Positions 1 to 11,788 of a stretch of 64,000 nucleotides of DNA are shown in pieces. The stretch's first letter is position 1; each line of letters begins with the position of its first letter. The notes under the pieces were generated by a model. It had not been told where the DNA came from and ran no database searches. It saw nothing but the letters and a program-made list of their open reading frames with translations. The position numbers were made by a program, and so were the translations under genes. The DNA comes from Marasmius tenuissimus (lineage: Eukaryota; Basidiomycota; Agaricomycetes; Agaricales; Marasmiaceae), in contig JAQOTA010000070.1 of NCBI GenBank assembly GCA_029532415.1, positions 806,001-870,000 on the forward strand, in the 5' to 3' direction.

Positions 1-547
1 ATCTCTTCGGATATTAAAGCCCGCCTCGGGTTACTGAGCCATTTTTCTGAAGACTACCCGGTATGCGAAGTCATAAGTCAAATGAATGAGATCGCCAAAG
101 CTACATCAACTGTCCGTTGAGTTGTGCCGTCCACGGTGAGTTATTTTCGTCTCGTATAGACTGTTCCCGCGATATCCCACATGCTTACCATGGATGCCTA
201 GATTTCTCCTTCCTCGAAAAAATTGGGTTTCTATTGAGAAAAACCTATCTGAAGGTGTCAACAGAAGGAGGAATTTGCTCAGAGTACAAAACCGAGTAAA
301 AAGCTCTCTGCATCGCTGGTTTTACAGATATGTTACTGACCTTTCGCCTGTTCTATACTCCAGGAGAAGGCCGGACTTTCGGACTGCAGAATACCCGAGC
401 TTTCGTACCGTTGTCTAAAAATAATTCGACACTCGCCACTGCTCCGGCTATTCAACTTTAAGTCTCTCCAGCTATGCCTGACGACCTCGCCGTCTTCAGT
501 TCGACATGTCTCTCGTCATTCACAGACACACACGGTAAATAGGAGGC
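1..547. other. Upstream region, no gene seen
   Basis: Short open frames occur in this stretch, but none has family features, plausible splice sites or a start context. The last 100 bases are the promoter side of the laccase gene. Confidence 0.5.
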
Positions 548-554
548 TATAAAA
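548..554 (+). promoter_or_regulatory. TATA box of laccase gene
   Basis: TATAAAA lies 78 bases before the laccase ATG (632), with a pyrimidine-containing leader between them. This fits a basidiomycete core promoter. Confidence 0.6.
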
Positions 555-631
555 CCAGTAACGCAGTCTCCGATCTACCTCATCCTTCCAAGGACAACCA
601 GTCTCCCGGGGAAGCTCTTCAGGTGTTACAT

Positions 632-3194
632 ATGGCTCGGCTTCACTCTCTACTCTCATACGTTCTCCTTGCGGTGCTCGGCGGCAGCGCAGCGCATATT
701 GGGCCTTCTGCGGACCTCGTCATCACAAACGGCGTCGTTAGCCCAGACGGTTTCAGTCGGAGCGCTGTGCTTGCTGGTGCAACTACTATAGGCCCAGTCA
801 TTATCGCAAACAAGGTGGGGCTAGCGCTTTAAACCCTTCGAATTTCACTGATTTCATTCTCCGTAGGGCGAATCATTGAGGGTCAATGTCGTTAACCAGT
901 TGAACGACCCGAGCATGTTGCAGTCGACTAGCATCGTTCGTCATTCTCCCTTTCTTCACTGTAAGGAGCTATGCTTACCGTCGTTTTCTCCTCAGCACTG
1001 GCACGGATTCTTCCAGGAACATACCAACTGGGCTGATGGCCCAGCCTTTGTCAACCAGTGCCCTATACCCAAAGGGACGAGTTTCCTGTACGATTTCCCT
1101 ATTCGTAACCAAGCAGGAACGTTCTGGTACCACTCTCACCTTTGTACGTATCTATACAGTCGGCACCGTTTTTGTTGTACTAATGGCATTGCCTCCAGCA
1201 ACTCAATACTGTGATGGTCTACGAGGCGTTGTCGTCGTTTACGATCCCCAGGATCCACACGCACATCTGTACGATGTCGACGATGGTAAGCGTACCCTTT
1301 CAACCCTGGGACTCTCAAACTTAAATCCAGAAACCTGTAGATTCGACTGTCATCACGCTGGCGGACTGGTATCATGCTAAAGCAAAGACCCTCGTCGACC
1401 CGTACGTCTTTGCCCGAACCCGCTTTGTTTGTTCTTGCCTAATTCAATACATCTTTTCAGGACTCCTGACACGACATTGATTAATGGGCTTGGCCGGTGG
1501 GTGTCGAGGTCAAAGTAAACTTACATGGATATTGAACTGCACGCATCTCTTATAGACACAAAGGTGGTCCCGCATCAGAACTGGCCGTTATTCAGGTTCA
1601 ACAGGGCAAACGGTGAGCTATCTTCATCTCAGTTTGTACGAGAGACGGGCCAAATTGAACATTTCGCCAGCTACCGTATGCGTGTGGCCAACGTTGCATG
1701 CCAACCCGACTACGTATTCTCCATTGACAACCATCCAATGTGAGCTCCACTGTCTCTCCGCATATATCTTCGTCAAACGTTGCTCATTCGCTTCTTTGGC
1801 TGGCAGGACGATCATAGAGGTGGATAGCATCAATCACGAACCCTTGGAAGTTGATTCTCTAAGGATCTTCGTTGGTAAGTGATTGTCACATTGGATGGAA
1901 AGATTCGGGCTGAACTACCCCCTCAGGTCAACGATACTCCTTTGTGGTATGTTCTACTCGACCTCTTTGTCGGCAGGGCGCCCTGATCACCAGTGCAAAC
2001 TTCCCATCTCTAGCTCAACGCTGACCAACCCGTCGGAAACTACTGTAAGACTTTTATTCACCCATGACCAGCAATTGCCCTAACGTTGTCTTGATTCGCA
2101 GGGGTCAAGGCTGACCCAAGTGATGGCGACGGCGGCTTCAACGGCGGAATCAACTCGGCCATCTTGCGATATATTGGAGCTCCAGCGTCGGAACCCGCCG
2201 AGAACTTTGCAGCTGCCAAGAAGCCCGACGGAAGGGAGATGAACGAAGCTGATCTTCATGTACGCATTGACATTTCGACCATGCTTTCGTTCAAGTCTAA
2301 CTATATTCGTAGCCTCTGGCCAGTGAGAACCCAGGAGCGCCCGGTCTTCCGTTCCCCGGCGGTGTTGACCACTCTGTCAACCTTCATCTCTCCACGGTTA
2401 GCTGCCTCATATCTCTAGCTACCCGATGACTGACAACTCAAAATTGCTCTTCTAGTCGAGTGGCAAATTCATGTTCAACGATGTTTCGTATGAATCGCCA
2501 TCTCTCCCGGTATTGCTACAAGTTCTCAGTGGTGCTCGTGATCCCGGATCGCTTCTCCCCGAAGGGTCGGTTTATGAGTTACCTGCCAATGCGACTATCG
2601 AGGTTTCTTTCTCTGGCGGAGGTGTCAAGGGATTCGAGCATCCTATCCATTTGCATGGGGTACGTCTATTGTGACTTTCTTCTCCGGCCTTCTTCTAAAA
2701 CGTGATATCTTACTTTCAGCATGCCTTTGACGTCGTCCGAGTCGCAGGAAGCAAAGAATACAACTACGCCAACCCGGTATATTATTACGCTGCTTTTCCC
2801 ACTTGTCGCTTTTGCTCATGACTTCCCCCCCCCGCTATATCTTAGGTTCGTCGTGATGTTGTCAACAGTGGTAAGGGAGGCGACAATGTGACTTTCCGAT
2901 TCCGCACCGACAACCCTGGACCTTGGTTCCTTCACTGTCATATTGATTGGCATCTTGAGACGTGAGTATATACCAGTCTTTGGCTCCATCGTCTTGTACT
3001 CATACTCTACCCCTCAGTGGCCTCGCTGTGGTCTTTGCTGAGCGCACTACAGAATGGAAGGAGAACATTGCGCCTCCCGGTATGTCCCTAGGTTATACTC
3101 TCTTGATGGTTGCAAAGCTGAATCGGATCATTTGACAGCTGCTTGGGACGAGCTTTGCCCTGAATACTACGCTATGGATCCGAAGGACCTGTGA
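632..3194 (+). CDS. Laccase (multicopper oxidase), secreted
   Basis: Benzenediol:oxygen oxidoreductase. It oxidises phenols at the type-1 copper and reduces O2 at the trinuclear cluster, outside the cell. Splicing 18 exons with GT-AG introns gives an unbroken 521-residue protein, the usual fungal laccase length. The first ~21 residues form a hydrophobic secretion signal ending near GGSAAHIG. All four copper signatures are visible after splicing: HWHGFFQ (exon 3), HSHLSTQ (exons 3-4), HPIHLHG (exon 14) and [15 protein letters not shown] (exons 16-17). The residue ten after the copper cysteine is Leu, which by the known family rule suggests a middle-to-high redox class. The ATG at 632 is preferred because it starts the signal peptide. 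The upstream GTG is not needed. A TATA box lies at 548. The exon ends were read by hand and the total length is divisible by three, so the model is firm. Confidence 0.95.
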
Positions 3195-3478
3195 GAAGGT
3201 TATTCTCTTATAGTCCTTTAGACCTAGAATCTTCCCATAAGGCGGCTCGAAATAGAATAATTAGGTTCTTTTTTGTTCTCTGGATGTTGTTGAATACACC
3301 TTCGAATTCCATACCCCTCTTTCTCTCTTTCGGCGCTTAATGCGCGCTTGGCTCGGACTTCGGATTCAGGGTCGCATTTAGTATCCTTGCTCTCACACCA
3401 TGACCTCACCGACCTTGAGAGGTCTCAAATACCTCTCAGACTTCTCTTGAATTCCATCTCACTCACACTACTTCCAGT

Positions 3479-5231
3479 ATGACCTCGAACAACCTCGACT
3501 TGGATCTATGGCCTATTCCATCCTTGCCCCCATCGAAAACTTCCCCTAGCCGACTTCCGGGTGTGACGCCTGAATCGACTCGAGCTCTGCGTGAGGTGCT
3601 CAAGCGGAATCACGAGAGTTGGCATGTTCTTTTTGACGACTTTGGGAGACACAAGTACGTTTGTTTGTGTTCTAATCCCCCGCGTTGCTACCTGTCTGAC
3701 TCGTTCATAGCCATATTAGCCATCGGGTTTTGGCCGCATGGGCGATGGGTGCTCAGAGTCCGATTATAAGAGAAGGATATGATACGAATGAACATATGCA
3801 GCGACCGAGAGGGACATCCCCTGGTCAAATTACGCCAGAGAACTTCAAGGACCACTTAGGGGATCACGGGTTTGTTTTACCAGGCTTTCTTGCACGGCCG
3901 ATGTCTTGACCTCTTCTCTTGGTTTGACTCCAGATTCTACGACGCATACGTGAAGTTTTATACTGAACTCGTCCGAACGAAGGGCTTCAGTTACGTCCTG
4001 GAAGAATGCGTCTTTTCTCCACACGCCAACTTTGCAAGCACTTCGAAAGATGGGAAACGTCCTGAAATGCTCGGTCGTTTTTGTGACGGGTTGCTTCACC
4101 CGATGATTCATATTGGATACGGGGTGGAATTTGGGCTTCCTGGGATGGTTGTAGAAGGTGCGTGACGGACCACAAGGTCTTTCTTCCTGAGAACTAACGT
4201 TCCATGTAGGTCTCGCAATGACTTCCATGAACCCATACCATGATAATATCGCTATCCCACCGGACCTTTTTGCATCGGTGGAGGTGCTCCGAGAAACTCC
4301 CACAGTTGAGCTTCCCAATGCCCTTCAGCAAGCCTCGACACGCTTGAAGTCGGTTTTGCACCAAGTCACTGGCACTACTGCTACTGCGATCATGACGACG
4401 GATGTACATGCATTCGACGTACTGGCACGTATTATCGATGACCCCGCAATCGCGCCACCTAGCGGTGTTCACGACAGGCCATACCGAGTCGTATTGGCAG
4501 CCTGCGGTGATGCAATTTACCGACGCACAAACGAGTGGAGCGTGAACCCGTCTTCCATTCAGGCTAAGATCAAGGAAGCTCAGTGGGCTGCGACTCTTCT
4601 CTATGCCGTTTCGGGATTTAACCAACTAGAAGATGGAGGGTTCAATGCTGATTTTCTGGCGTACGTTGTCTATCTATTTCCGGTTGCCCACGAGACTGAT
4701 CCTTTCGCAAGCATGCATTTCGTTACGTCGGCCATCTTTTTACCCTCTTTTGCTGTATACCTCTCTCCCACATCACAAGTACTTCTCCTCCGAAGCTACC
4801 TTACTGTCTGTATCGCTTGGTGGGTGTCGCTCGGAAAGCCTCGCCTCGACATTCCAGTGTTCTTCGCAGCAGGAATTCCACATCCAACTACCTCAGTATC
4901 TCGTGTTTCTTCCGACCAGTTGCCTGTTTCTCGCTCTCAGATTGCGAGCTCCAATCCGAATCCGTGGACAGCTGTGATTCAAGATGCCTTGATCCACCCC
5001 GATGACCACGTACCGAAGCTGGTCAGGTCGCTGGTACATTTTGGGGCCCTGTATGGTGGTACCGAGGCCGGTCAATTTGGACACACAGAACTCAAGGGGG
5101 CGGAAAAAATTGACGGAACGCTTTTTGTTCGAGCAGCTGAGTTGACTATGGCGAGGCTTGGACGGGAGTTTAAAGAGGTTCCGCCTCTTCAGGTCTATTG
5201 GGATCGAATGGCCTACGCTGCTGGAGCCTAG
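3479..5231 (+). CDS. Questin-oxidase-like protein (DUF4243 family)
   Basis: Member of the questin oxidase family (DUF4243), whose characterised relatives open an anthraquinone ring in a Baeyer-Villiger-like step during geodin-type biosynthesis. Many basidiomycete members have no known substrate. Exons: 3479-3654, 3711-3869, 3934-4157, 4210-4660 and 4712-5231, giving about 509 residues. The fourth intron (4661-4711) is 51 bases, a multiple of three, and could also be read through, so it is less certain. The family hallmark is visible: LLHPMIHIGYGVEFG followed by the Ala/Met-rich MVVEGLAMTSMN, with further His residues (SHRVLAAWAMG, LVHFGALYGG). No signal peptide is seen. It lies 284 bases downstream of the laccase on the same strand. 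The start ATG directly follows a CT-rich leader. The substrate is unknown. Confidence 0.85.
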
Positions 5232-7306
5232 CTACCCTGACCAAGCCGTGGTATGATGTAGGTTAGGTCTGTTTTCAATAACACGATGTCTCATACTTGC
5301 TACGTGGTGTACTCGAGTATATCTCTAAACCGCAGCTGGTACATAATCTCTGCCTTAACTTTGGATGGGCTGCCTGGCGTTCACGTTCACCTGGTACCGG
5401 CATCGTTCGGGCCGGTATATCTCCCACGAAAGTCAATGGTGACTGGCAACCTGGCAGGGAGGTCGGCGTGGGAAGAATAGCACAGCATTTTCTGCGTAGG
5501 GAGGTGTAATGGCCCGCCTCTTTGCAGCGTCGACCGTCCCTCTTCCATCCCTCGGATGAAGCGGAACAGACAGATAAATAGATTCTATTTGTAGTCTTTG
5601 AGCTATTTTTTTAATGTGAGGTCTGGTCATCCCGCTGCGGTAATTTTCCTAGTGTTCCGGCAATCTTATCCCAAATCTGTCTCAAAGAATACATAAGGAA
5701 AGATGATTCCACGCGAAAAAACGCGAGAAAGCGAACTGTGTCGCGTCGGAAATGGTCGATTGTGATTTCGCGCATCTTCGTGTTATGTAAGCACTCCGAA
5801 GCGTTATTCTCCTTCCTTCCCGTGATCCCAAAATCGACAAATAAAGCAAACAGGGCCGCATCATTGCGATGAAAGGGTGGAGGCAAGCTTAGATAGCACC
5901 AATTCAGGCTTTGAATGAAGAGAAACGAGTAGTAGACACGTCTAAGATGCCCAAAACACGCGAGATAGCGCCCATTGGGTTATCCAAAAAAAAACATGGA
6001 GAAGGGAACCATGCTGAGGGAGCCGATGGAAACTCAATTCGGTCGCTCCGGAAAGTTATTTACTGCCCTTCACGACGTGTAAATGGACGGGAGTGAGGCG
6101 GAGGACAGGGTAGAAAATGGGGTTGATGTAGAAATCTCAACAGGTGATGAAGAATAGAGTTTCAATGAAGAACAATGCGTGTTTGACGCGTGGAATAGAT
6201 TTTTAAATCAAGCTTAGTATCAAATACCTACATTAGATCGACTCAAATCACTTTGCACGCGCTGAGGCTATTGTTTGAGGGGGAAGTCATTGCGGAGTCC
6301 GGACCACCGAAATCCTGAATTTTGGGGAAAGCGGCTTAGTCATCCAAAATATTCCCACACAGCGAGTTGCCAGTCACCAAAGTCAAGTTGAAGTCGCGAT
6401 GGTCAGGTGTCATCACGCACATGTTCCACCCAACCATTGCGCCCCCGATGCCAGTTCGGAGCCAGTTCTACACTGCTTCCACCGAATTCTTCGAAACAGC
6501 GGGAAGATGCCAGGCCGTGATTTGACTTTCGAAAGTTGCATACTACTTCCGTTCGTTCCATCTCGTTGGCTGAATCGATTATCAGAAGCAGCAGGCTCCA
6601 GGATACCTGTCGTCGGGCAGCGGGATCAACCACTTCCGATCGCGATTCGAGGGTTCCGATTTCTTCTTAATGCCTACAACCACTTGGTCCTGGTGCTAAT
6701 AATAACTAGCGATCAGATCGCAACGACACGGCTACTGGAGGCTAATCGACCAGCTCTGCCTGAGGTTGTGATGCCTATCAGTTCATCGCGCTCTTCCCCG
6801 GCAATCTGGTGAGTGTTGCATGGTGAACGATACTTCAAGTTACACGATGTCAAGAGAGCCAATACAATATTCTAACCTCTATTGGAATGCCTGTGTGATC
6901 TGACGTCTCTTACGCATGACGGAGTCCGAGCACTCAGGTTCGGGTCGAGGAGGAGGAAACATGTATTTGGAGTACAATATGAAGTTGGAATGGAACTTCG
7001 CTCCGTTGGCTTGGAGCTCGGAACCACCGCTTCTAGGGGCTCGGATGAATCGCAATTCTCAAAACGACGTCAAGAGTGACAATCTTTTCCTAATGTGGCT
7101 GCTCTCCGAGTGGTGAGATGGTAACCAATCCCATCTCTGGCGTCGGTAGGTTTCCTCAACAGACGGGAATATGAGATTGCGATACAAGGATCGGATCTGT
7201 CTTTTGCCCGTTCAACACGTGTAGAGGTACATTGATTCGTGCCTCCGATGATTTCTGACCATCGACAGCCATCATGTAGAACTCAGCTATGCGCGGAGTT
7301 TGAAGC
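5232..7306. other. Gene-poor intergenic stretch
   Basis: No open frame here (for example 6399-6812, 6882-7116) shows a recognisable domain, consistent splice sites or a TATA box. The stretch may hold undetected non-coding transcripts. Nothing more can be supported. Confidence 0.4.
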
Positions 7307-7314
7307 TATAAAAA
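7307..7314 (+). promoter_or_regulatory. TATA box of acyl-CoA oxidase-like gene
   Basis: TATAAAAA lies 120 bases before the ATG at 7434. It is close enough to 7356 to make that upstream ATG an unlikely start. Confidence 0.55.
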
Positions 7315-7433
7315 CCTAGGTCAAGTGCCCCTGGAGGTCTTGTGAATGACCAGTTTTGCATCAGTCTTCTGACTCAGATAGCTCTACGGTCCAATCCTTA
7401 CCCATTTGCCAGCGTACTCCTCTGTCTCTCTCG

Positions 7434-9533
7434 ATGCGGCCCACTCATCGGTTTGCATCGAGTCCATTATGGAGGACCACCACTGAGTTCCTTCCATTCG
7501 ATGATCGCGTCAAGCTGAGCTATGAACGTTGCAAATCGCTGCTCAAAGCTTACGGTATTAGTCCTTCCTTAGTTGAGCTCCCGAGCGTCGCCATCTAACT
7601 TGAATCCAGAACTTACCTCGGCCGACATTCTGAATATCTCGCCCAAATATTGGCAGCTAAAGTACAGGCTTCTCGGATTTCCCTCACGCATCACACAAAG
7701 CTAATTCTACTTCAGCTCAGATCCTATCTTAGCGAACGTGAGTCTACACAAGTTAAGACGAGTCTAAAGCTCATGAATAAGGGGTTAGGACGGTGCTGTT
7801 GCGACACTTTTGTCCATACACCTAAATCTCTGTGTCGGAACTTTGGCTATGTATGAGCCCTCGCGGCCAGATATCAAAACTCTCGTGGACAAGCTACTAA
7901 AATACGAACTTTCGTGAGCCCTCCCAAAGCAGCCTACGGAAGCGACAACTCACCATGGTCACACAGCGGACAATACTGCCTTACCGAGCTTGGTCACGGC
8001 CTGGATGTCATGAACATGGAGACGACGGCTACAATGCTTCCGGGTGGTGGATTCGAGTTACACACGCCAACGAAAAACGCCGCAAAGTGAGTCATGATTT
8101 GGGGCTAAACCAGATTGTGCGCCACTGACACGATCTTGAGGTTCATGCCTCCAACATCCCCTTGTGGGACGCCGACTCTGGCAGTGGTGTTTGCGCGGTT
8201 GCTGGTCAAGGGAACAGACAGAGGGATTAGGCCGTTTGTTGTTCATCTGAATGACGGGTTCAGCATGAATGATAATGTCTTTTGCAAGATATTACCCCCA
8301 CGAGGTCCGTAACTTTCTCTGCACTCGTCTTTGGGGTTACTCTAAACGGCCATTGCAGGTGGTTCTCGTCCAGTGAAGCATGCCCTGACATATTTTAACC
8401 GAGTCAGGCTGCCTCCAATCGCACTGCTGGGAACAGCAGAAGGAGACGACTCTCGTGCCATCTTCTTCAAGAATATCAACCGGGTAGTCTCTGGAAGCCT
8501 GTCCATGGGTGCATTCGGTGTTACAGCCATGCGGGTTGCATCCTACATCGCGGCTAATTACAGTCTGCGACGTAAAATCTCGGGCGGTCCGAATAATCTC
8601 CAAAGGGCGATTATCACATTTAGTACCCAGTACATTCCAATTTTGACAGCTATAGCTCAAAGTCTTGTACTGGATCAGTTCTCCGAGGCGGCCCGGAAGC
8701 TCTTTGTCCGGTCCGAGGGCGATTTCCCTACACAACATTTTGTCGCTGCAGTCTTCAAAGCTACCGTCATGCGGTTTGCCATACCTACCCCCATGGTTCT
8801 TGGGGATAGGTGTGGTGCACAGGGATTATTTGAGGCTAACAAGCTGTCTGCCTTGCATGTAAGTGCCATTCACGAGTCTGTAGGCCTATGTCTCACTGCC
8901 ACCTCCTCAGGCCGACCTCAGAGGTTCTGCTATAGCCGAGGGAGACACACTGGCGCTCTCTATCAGTGCGTCTACTCTCGTTGATGTTCAGATTGGCTTT
9001 TAACTGACTTCTCCCTAGGGTTTAGCATGGAAACCATCCTTGGTCGAGTCAGTCTTCCGGAAGCTCAAGATCCCGAAAGCCTCTTACACCAACGCGAAGC
9101 GTCTCTCCTCATTGAACTACGCAAATTTGTAGCGACCGCACCTAGTCATCGAGACCCCACCGTTGAGCGTGCCGTTCTTCCGCAATGTCAGCCTCTCCTC
9201 GAATCAATCGGCCATCGAATGGCCTACGAGGCCGCCGTCGCTTCGGGATTGGACAAGCGTCTAATCGACCTATTCGTGGCGAGCGTTATGAAGCTCGATC
9301 CAGCTTGGTTCTCCGAGAACGCAGGAATAAGCCGTGCCCAGCAGCTCAAGCTAGAGCAAGAGCACGCTTGGGAGCTTCTACCCGACATCAAGGATCTCGT
9401 AGATGCACTAGAGGTCAAGGGATACGTCAATGCCCCCATAGTGTCGGACGAGAGTTGGGAAACTTTTGTCAAGTCGTTAGAGACTGTTGGTCAGCAAAAT
9501 TCCGGTATTATCCAGGTCCGAAGTCACTTGTGA
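7434..9533 (+). CDS. Acyl-CoA oxidase/dehydrogenase-like flavoenzyme
   Basis: Resembles the acyl-CoA oxidase/dehydrogenase fold, which uses FAD to introduce a double bond into acyl-CoA thioesters. Nine exons (7434-7554, 7610-7661, 7716-7737, 7789-7913, 7967-8086, 8141-8304, 8359-8858, 8911-8965, 9019-9533) join in phase to 557 residues. Features include TELGHGLDVMNMETTATML (the ELGHG...ETTAT segment of acyl-CoA oxidases), RPFVVHLNDG, a conserved KILPPRGG loop, and the later ADLRGSAIAEGDTLALSIR helix near the flavin. There is no clear peroxisomal tripeptide: the end is VRSHL, which could be a weak SHL/SKL-like signal. The exact substrate is unknown, and such proteins occur as an Agaricomycete subgroup. 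The ATG at 7434 follows a CT-rich leader and gives the usual N-terminus. An earlier in-frame ATG at 7356 is too near the TATA box. Confidence 0.82.
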
Positions 9534-9768
9534 TGCATGATGGGGCACTGAGGGTATTGAGGCAGGATCGAGTCAACATTCAATAACACCCAGATCAGTA
9601 CTATGAAGATGAAAGACAATATGCTAACCGATCCGGTATGCTATTCAGCTTAGAGAAACTACCGTACAATGTGAAATACAGATATACCCCGGGGATTGGC
9701 CGCGAGCTAGTAGTACAAGTAAATGGCACCTATGTCGAACGTGGCTTGACTTGGGGATCCACCTCCTT

Positions 9769-11486
9769 CTATATCTCCATTTGCATCCCCTCCTCCTCGT
9801 TGTTGTAACTGTGGTCCTCCTTGTCATCATCTTCGGACTCATTGTTGTGCCTGTCATGCGGCACTATGATTCGGATAGCTCCATTCCGAACTAACTCGAT
9901 GCGAATATTGCGGCAATCAATGGTGGTCTTATCACCGTCTATAACGCAACGGAAAAGGGGATCGATTGTCGAACTGGGGCCATGCTGATGAGCCCGTGTT
10001 GCGGAACCCCTTGAGTTTGAAGCACTCGAATCACCGAATTCGAATATGGTTTGAGGTTGGATGATTATGGGTGACTTGGCGTTCCATCCAGACTCCTGGC
10101 GCTAGCGATCGTCATCATTGTTGACAGCCGCCCTCTTTCTCTTGCCTGACGAAGTAGGTTGTGGATCTTGTGAAGTGGGTACGTTAAACCGTTGGAGAGA
10201 GGTTTCCAAGCATGCCTCCATCTTCATCGCTGTGTCTGAGAACCGCTCCTGGAGGGCATCACTGAGAACCCCACGATTTCTGTGCAGCACAAGGGTGATT
10301 AACTGGACCAACTGGACTTTGCCCTCTTGGCCTTTGAACTCCTTATCGATGGAGATTATGTTCGGTGACTGTTCCTATTATCGTCACGTGGATAAAAAGA
10401 AGACGGTGTGAGCGAAGGGCACATACTTCCTGTGCACTTTTGCAAAAACATAACACCGTTGCCCGTGAATGAAAACCATAGTCAGACTCATTGCTTCGGC
10501 GGTCCTCGGGTACCCACAGGCGCAGGACACACAAGTCCTTCACCATGGCCTTCTCCTCCTTGCTAGCAAGCTGATAGGCCCATTGCATCCGTATGTACCC
10601 ATGCAATATGCTTTTCACAAGGTCGTCCTTTGTCCTCTCTATCGTCATGATAGCGAAAGGGCCAGAAGTCGCGGTGTTGTACGAAAGACTATAATATGGC
10701 TTGTAACGCCAGAGCGATAGTCTAGATCTACGTCCACCTGCAAGTACCAGATAAGGGTATAGCCAGCTTTCCATCCTGTATCTGGACCGTGCTTAACAAC
10801 GATTTTGGGACGTAAAGGGACGTTTACATACCTGGGACTGGCATACATGCTGTAGCCCTCATCCTGAAGTCTTTCGCCCAGAAATAACTTTACTGATCCA
10901 ATGTCCAAGCTACCCTCTTCGCTATATGCTAACAAGGCGTGGAGGGAAAGTGTCGTGTCACACCGAGGGGCTTCCGGTATGGTTCCAAACACAAAAGGGC
11001 TTTCGATTCTCGGCGATTGTTTTTGGATATAAGTGTCGAACCACTTTTTAAGACATTGGTCGTGGGGTATTCCCTACAGCTGTATTCAGAACTGTCGCAA
11101 CGAGTTGCAAGGGACAAACTTGAGCCCACCGGTTCGGAATGAATCACTGAAATGGGCTGAAGCCTAAACTCCTGCGGCCAATCATCACCATCATATTCAC
11201 ATTCAGGTCCAATCAACTTGCGGATATCCTTGTCCTGAAATTTCGAAACGTCCGAAAGCAGAAGATGTGAAAAGCTCCTTAGTTTTCGGGCTTTAGCGTC
11301 CAGTTTAGCTTCGACGATTGAGGTCAGCTCTTCCTGGAATTGTGTGTAACTGACAGAGCGAGTGGTGGTTGAAAAGCGATCATGACACAGCTGGGGCCAA
11401 AACTTATTTTGTTGCGGAATATGAAGCAATAATATGTCGCCTGGCTTTCCAGTGAGTATTTTCGCTACCAAATATGCGGAATCCAA
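9769..11486 (-). pseudogene. Decayed copy of unrecognised 518-residue gene
   Basis: Paralogue of the intact gene at 13267-14934. The same two intron positions remain: GTATGT...CAG before ESWLYP, and before the QLITLVLHRNRG block. Disablements seen directly are an in-frame TAG replacing a sense codon after DDDR (about 10100), a small length change near 11115 that shifts the frame and exposes TGA and TAG codons, and loss of the original start region to a non-homologous insert at about 11388-11650. The acidic C-terminal tail is shortened (ends EGMQMEI). It is unlikely to make the family protein. The first frame (11486 to about 11115) is still open. Confidence 0.8.
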
Positions 11487-11650
11487 TTCAATTTCGACTA
11501 TTTCCAGCCTGAATATGTGTTGAACTGTGAGGCGTCATATTTTCTGGCATATTTCCGTGCAAAAATAATATTCACGCCCAGCTGTGTGAGATCTAGCTGT
11601 ACTGGCCATGTGTATGAGCTGTAGCTACTGGCGAAGAGGGGATCGCTGAC
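11388..11650. other. Insert absent from the intact duplicate
   Basis: Aligning the two duplicate copies by eye, sequence on both sides matches (GCGATCA on one side, TGGCCGATGGG on the other), but these ~265 bases have no counterpart in the second copy. No convincing terminal repeats or target duplication were found. Confidence 0.5.
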
Positions 11651-11788
11651 TGGCCGATGGGGAGCGATAGTGAGTGTGTGTGAGAGGATAGCTTGTTTGG
11701 CAAACTTTGGCGCCAACGTGAGGATGGCTCTAACTGTCTGGTCACGTGCAGTCTTCACTATCGCGACTCAGGACGCAACGCGAGTGAG

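Larger units (their letters stand above)
9620..11755. repeat. Segmental duplication, copy 1 (decayed)
   Basis: By eye this tract matches 13070-15075 along its length: 3' flank with a shared GCAAGTAAATGG, the coding region, and a promoter-side segment ending GGATGGCTCTA..CTGGTCACGTG. It carries stops, a frameshift and an extra ~265-bp segment. Confidence 0.8.

Noticed and set aside
117..418. Two overlapping open frames at the window start
   Set aside because: They have no domain, no splice pattern and no promoter; they overlap in different frames as expected by chance.
623..631. GTG start nine bases before the laccase ATG
   Set aside because: The ATG at 632 begins the secretion signal. GTG starts are not expected in fungal nuclear genes.
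6399..6812. 137-residue open frame
   Set aside because: No recognisable features, no TATA box, and an open minus-strand frame covers the same bases.
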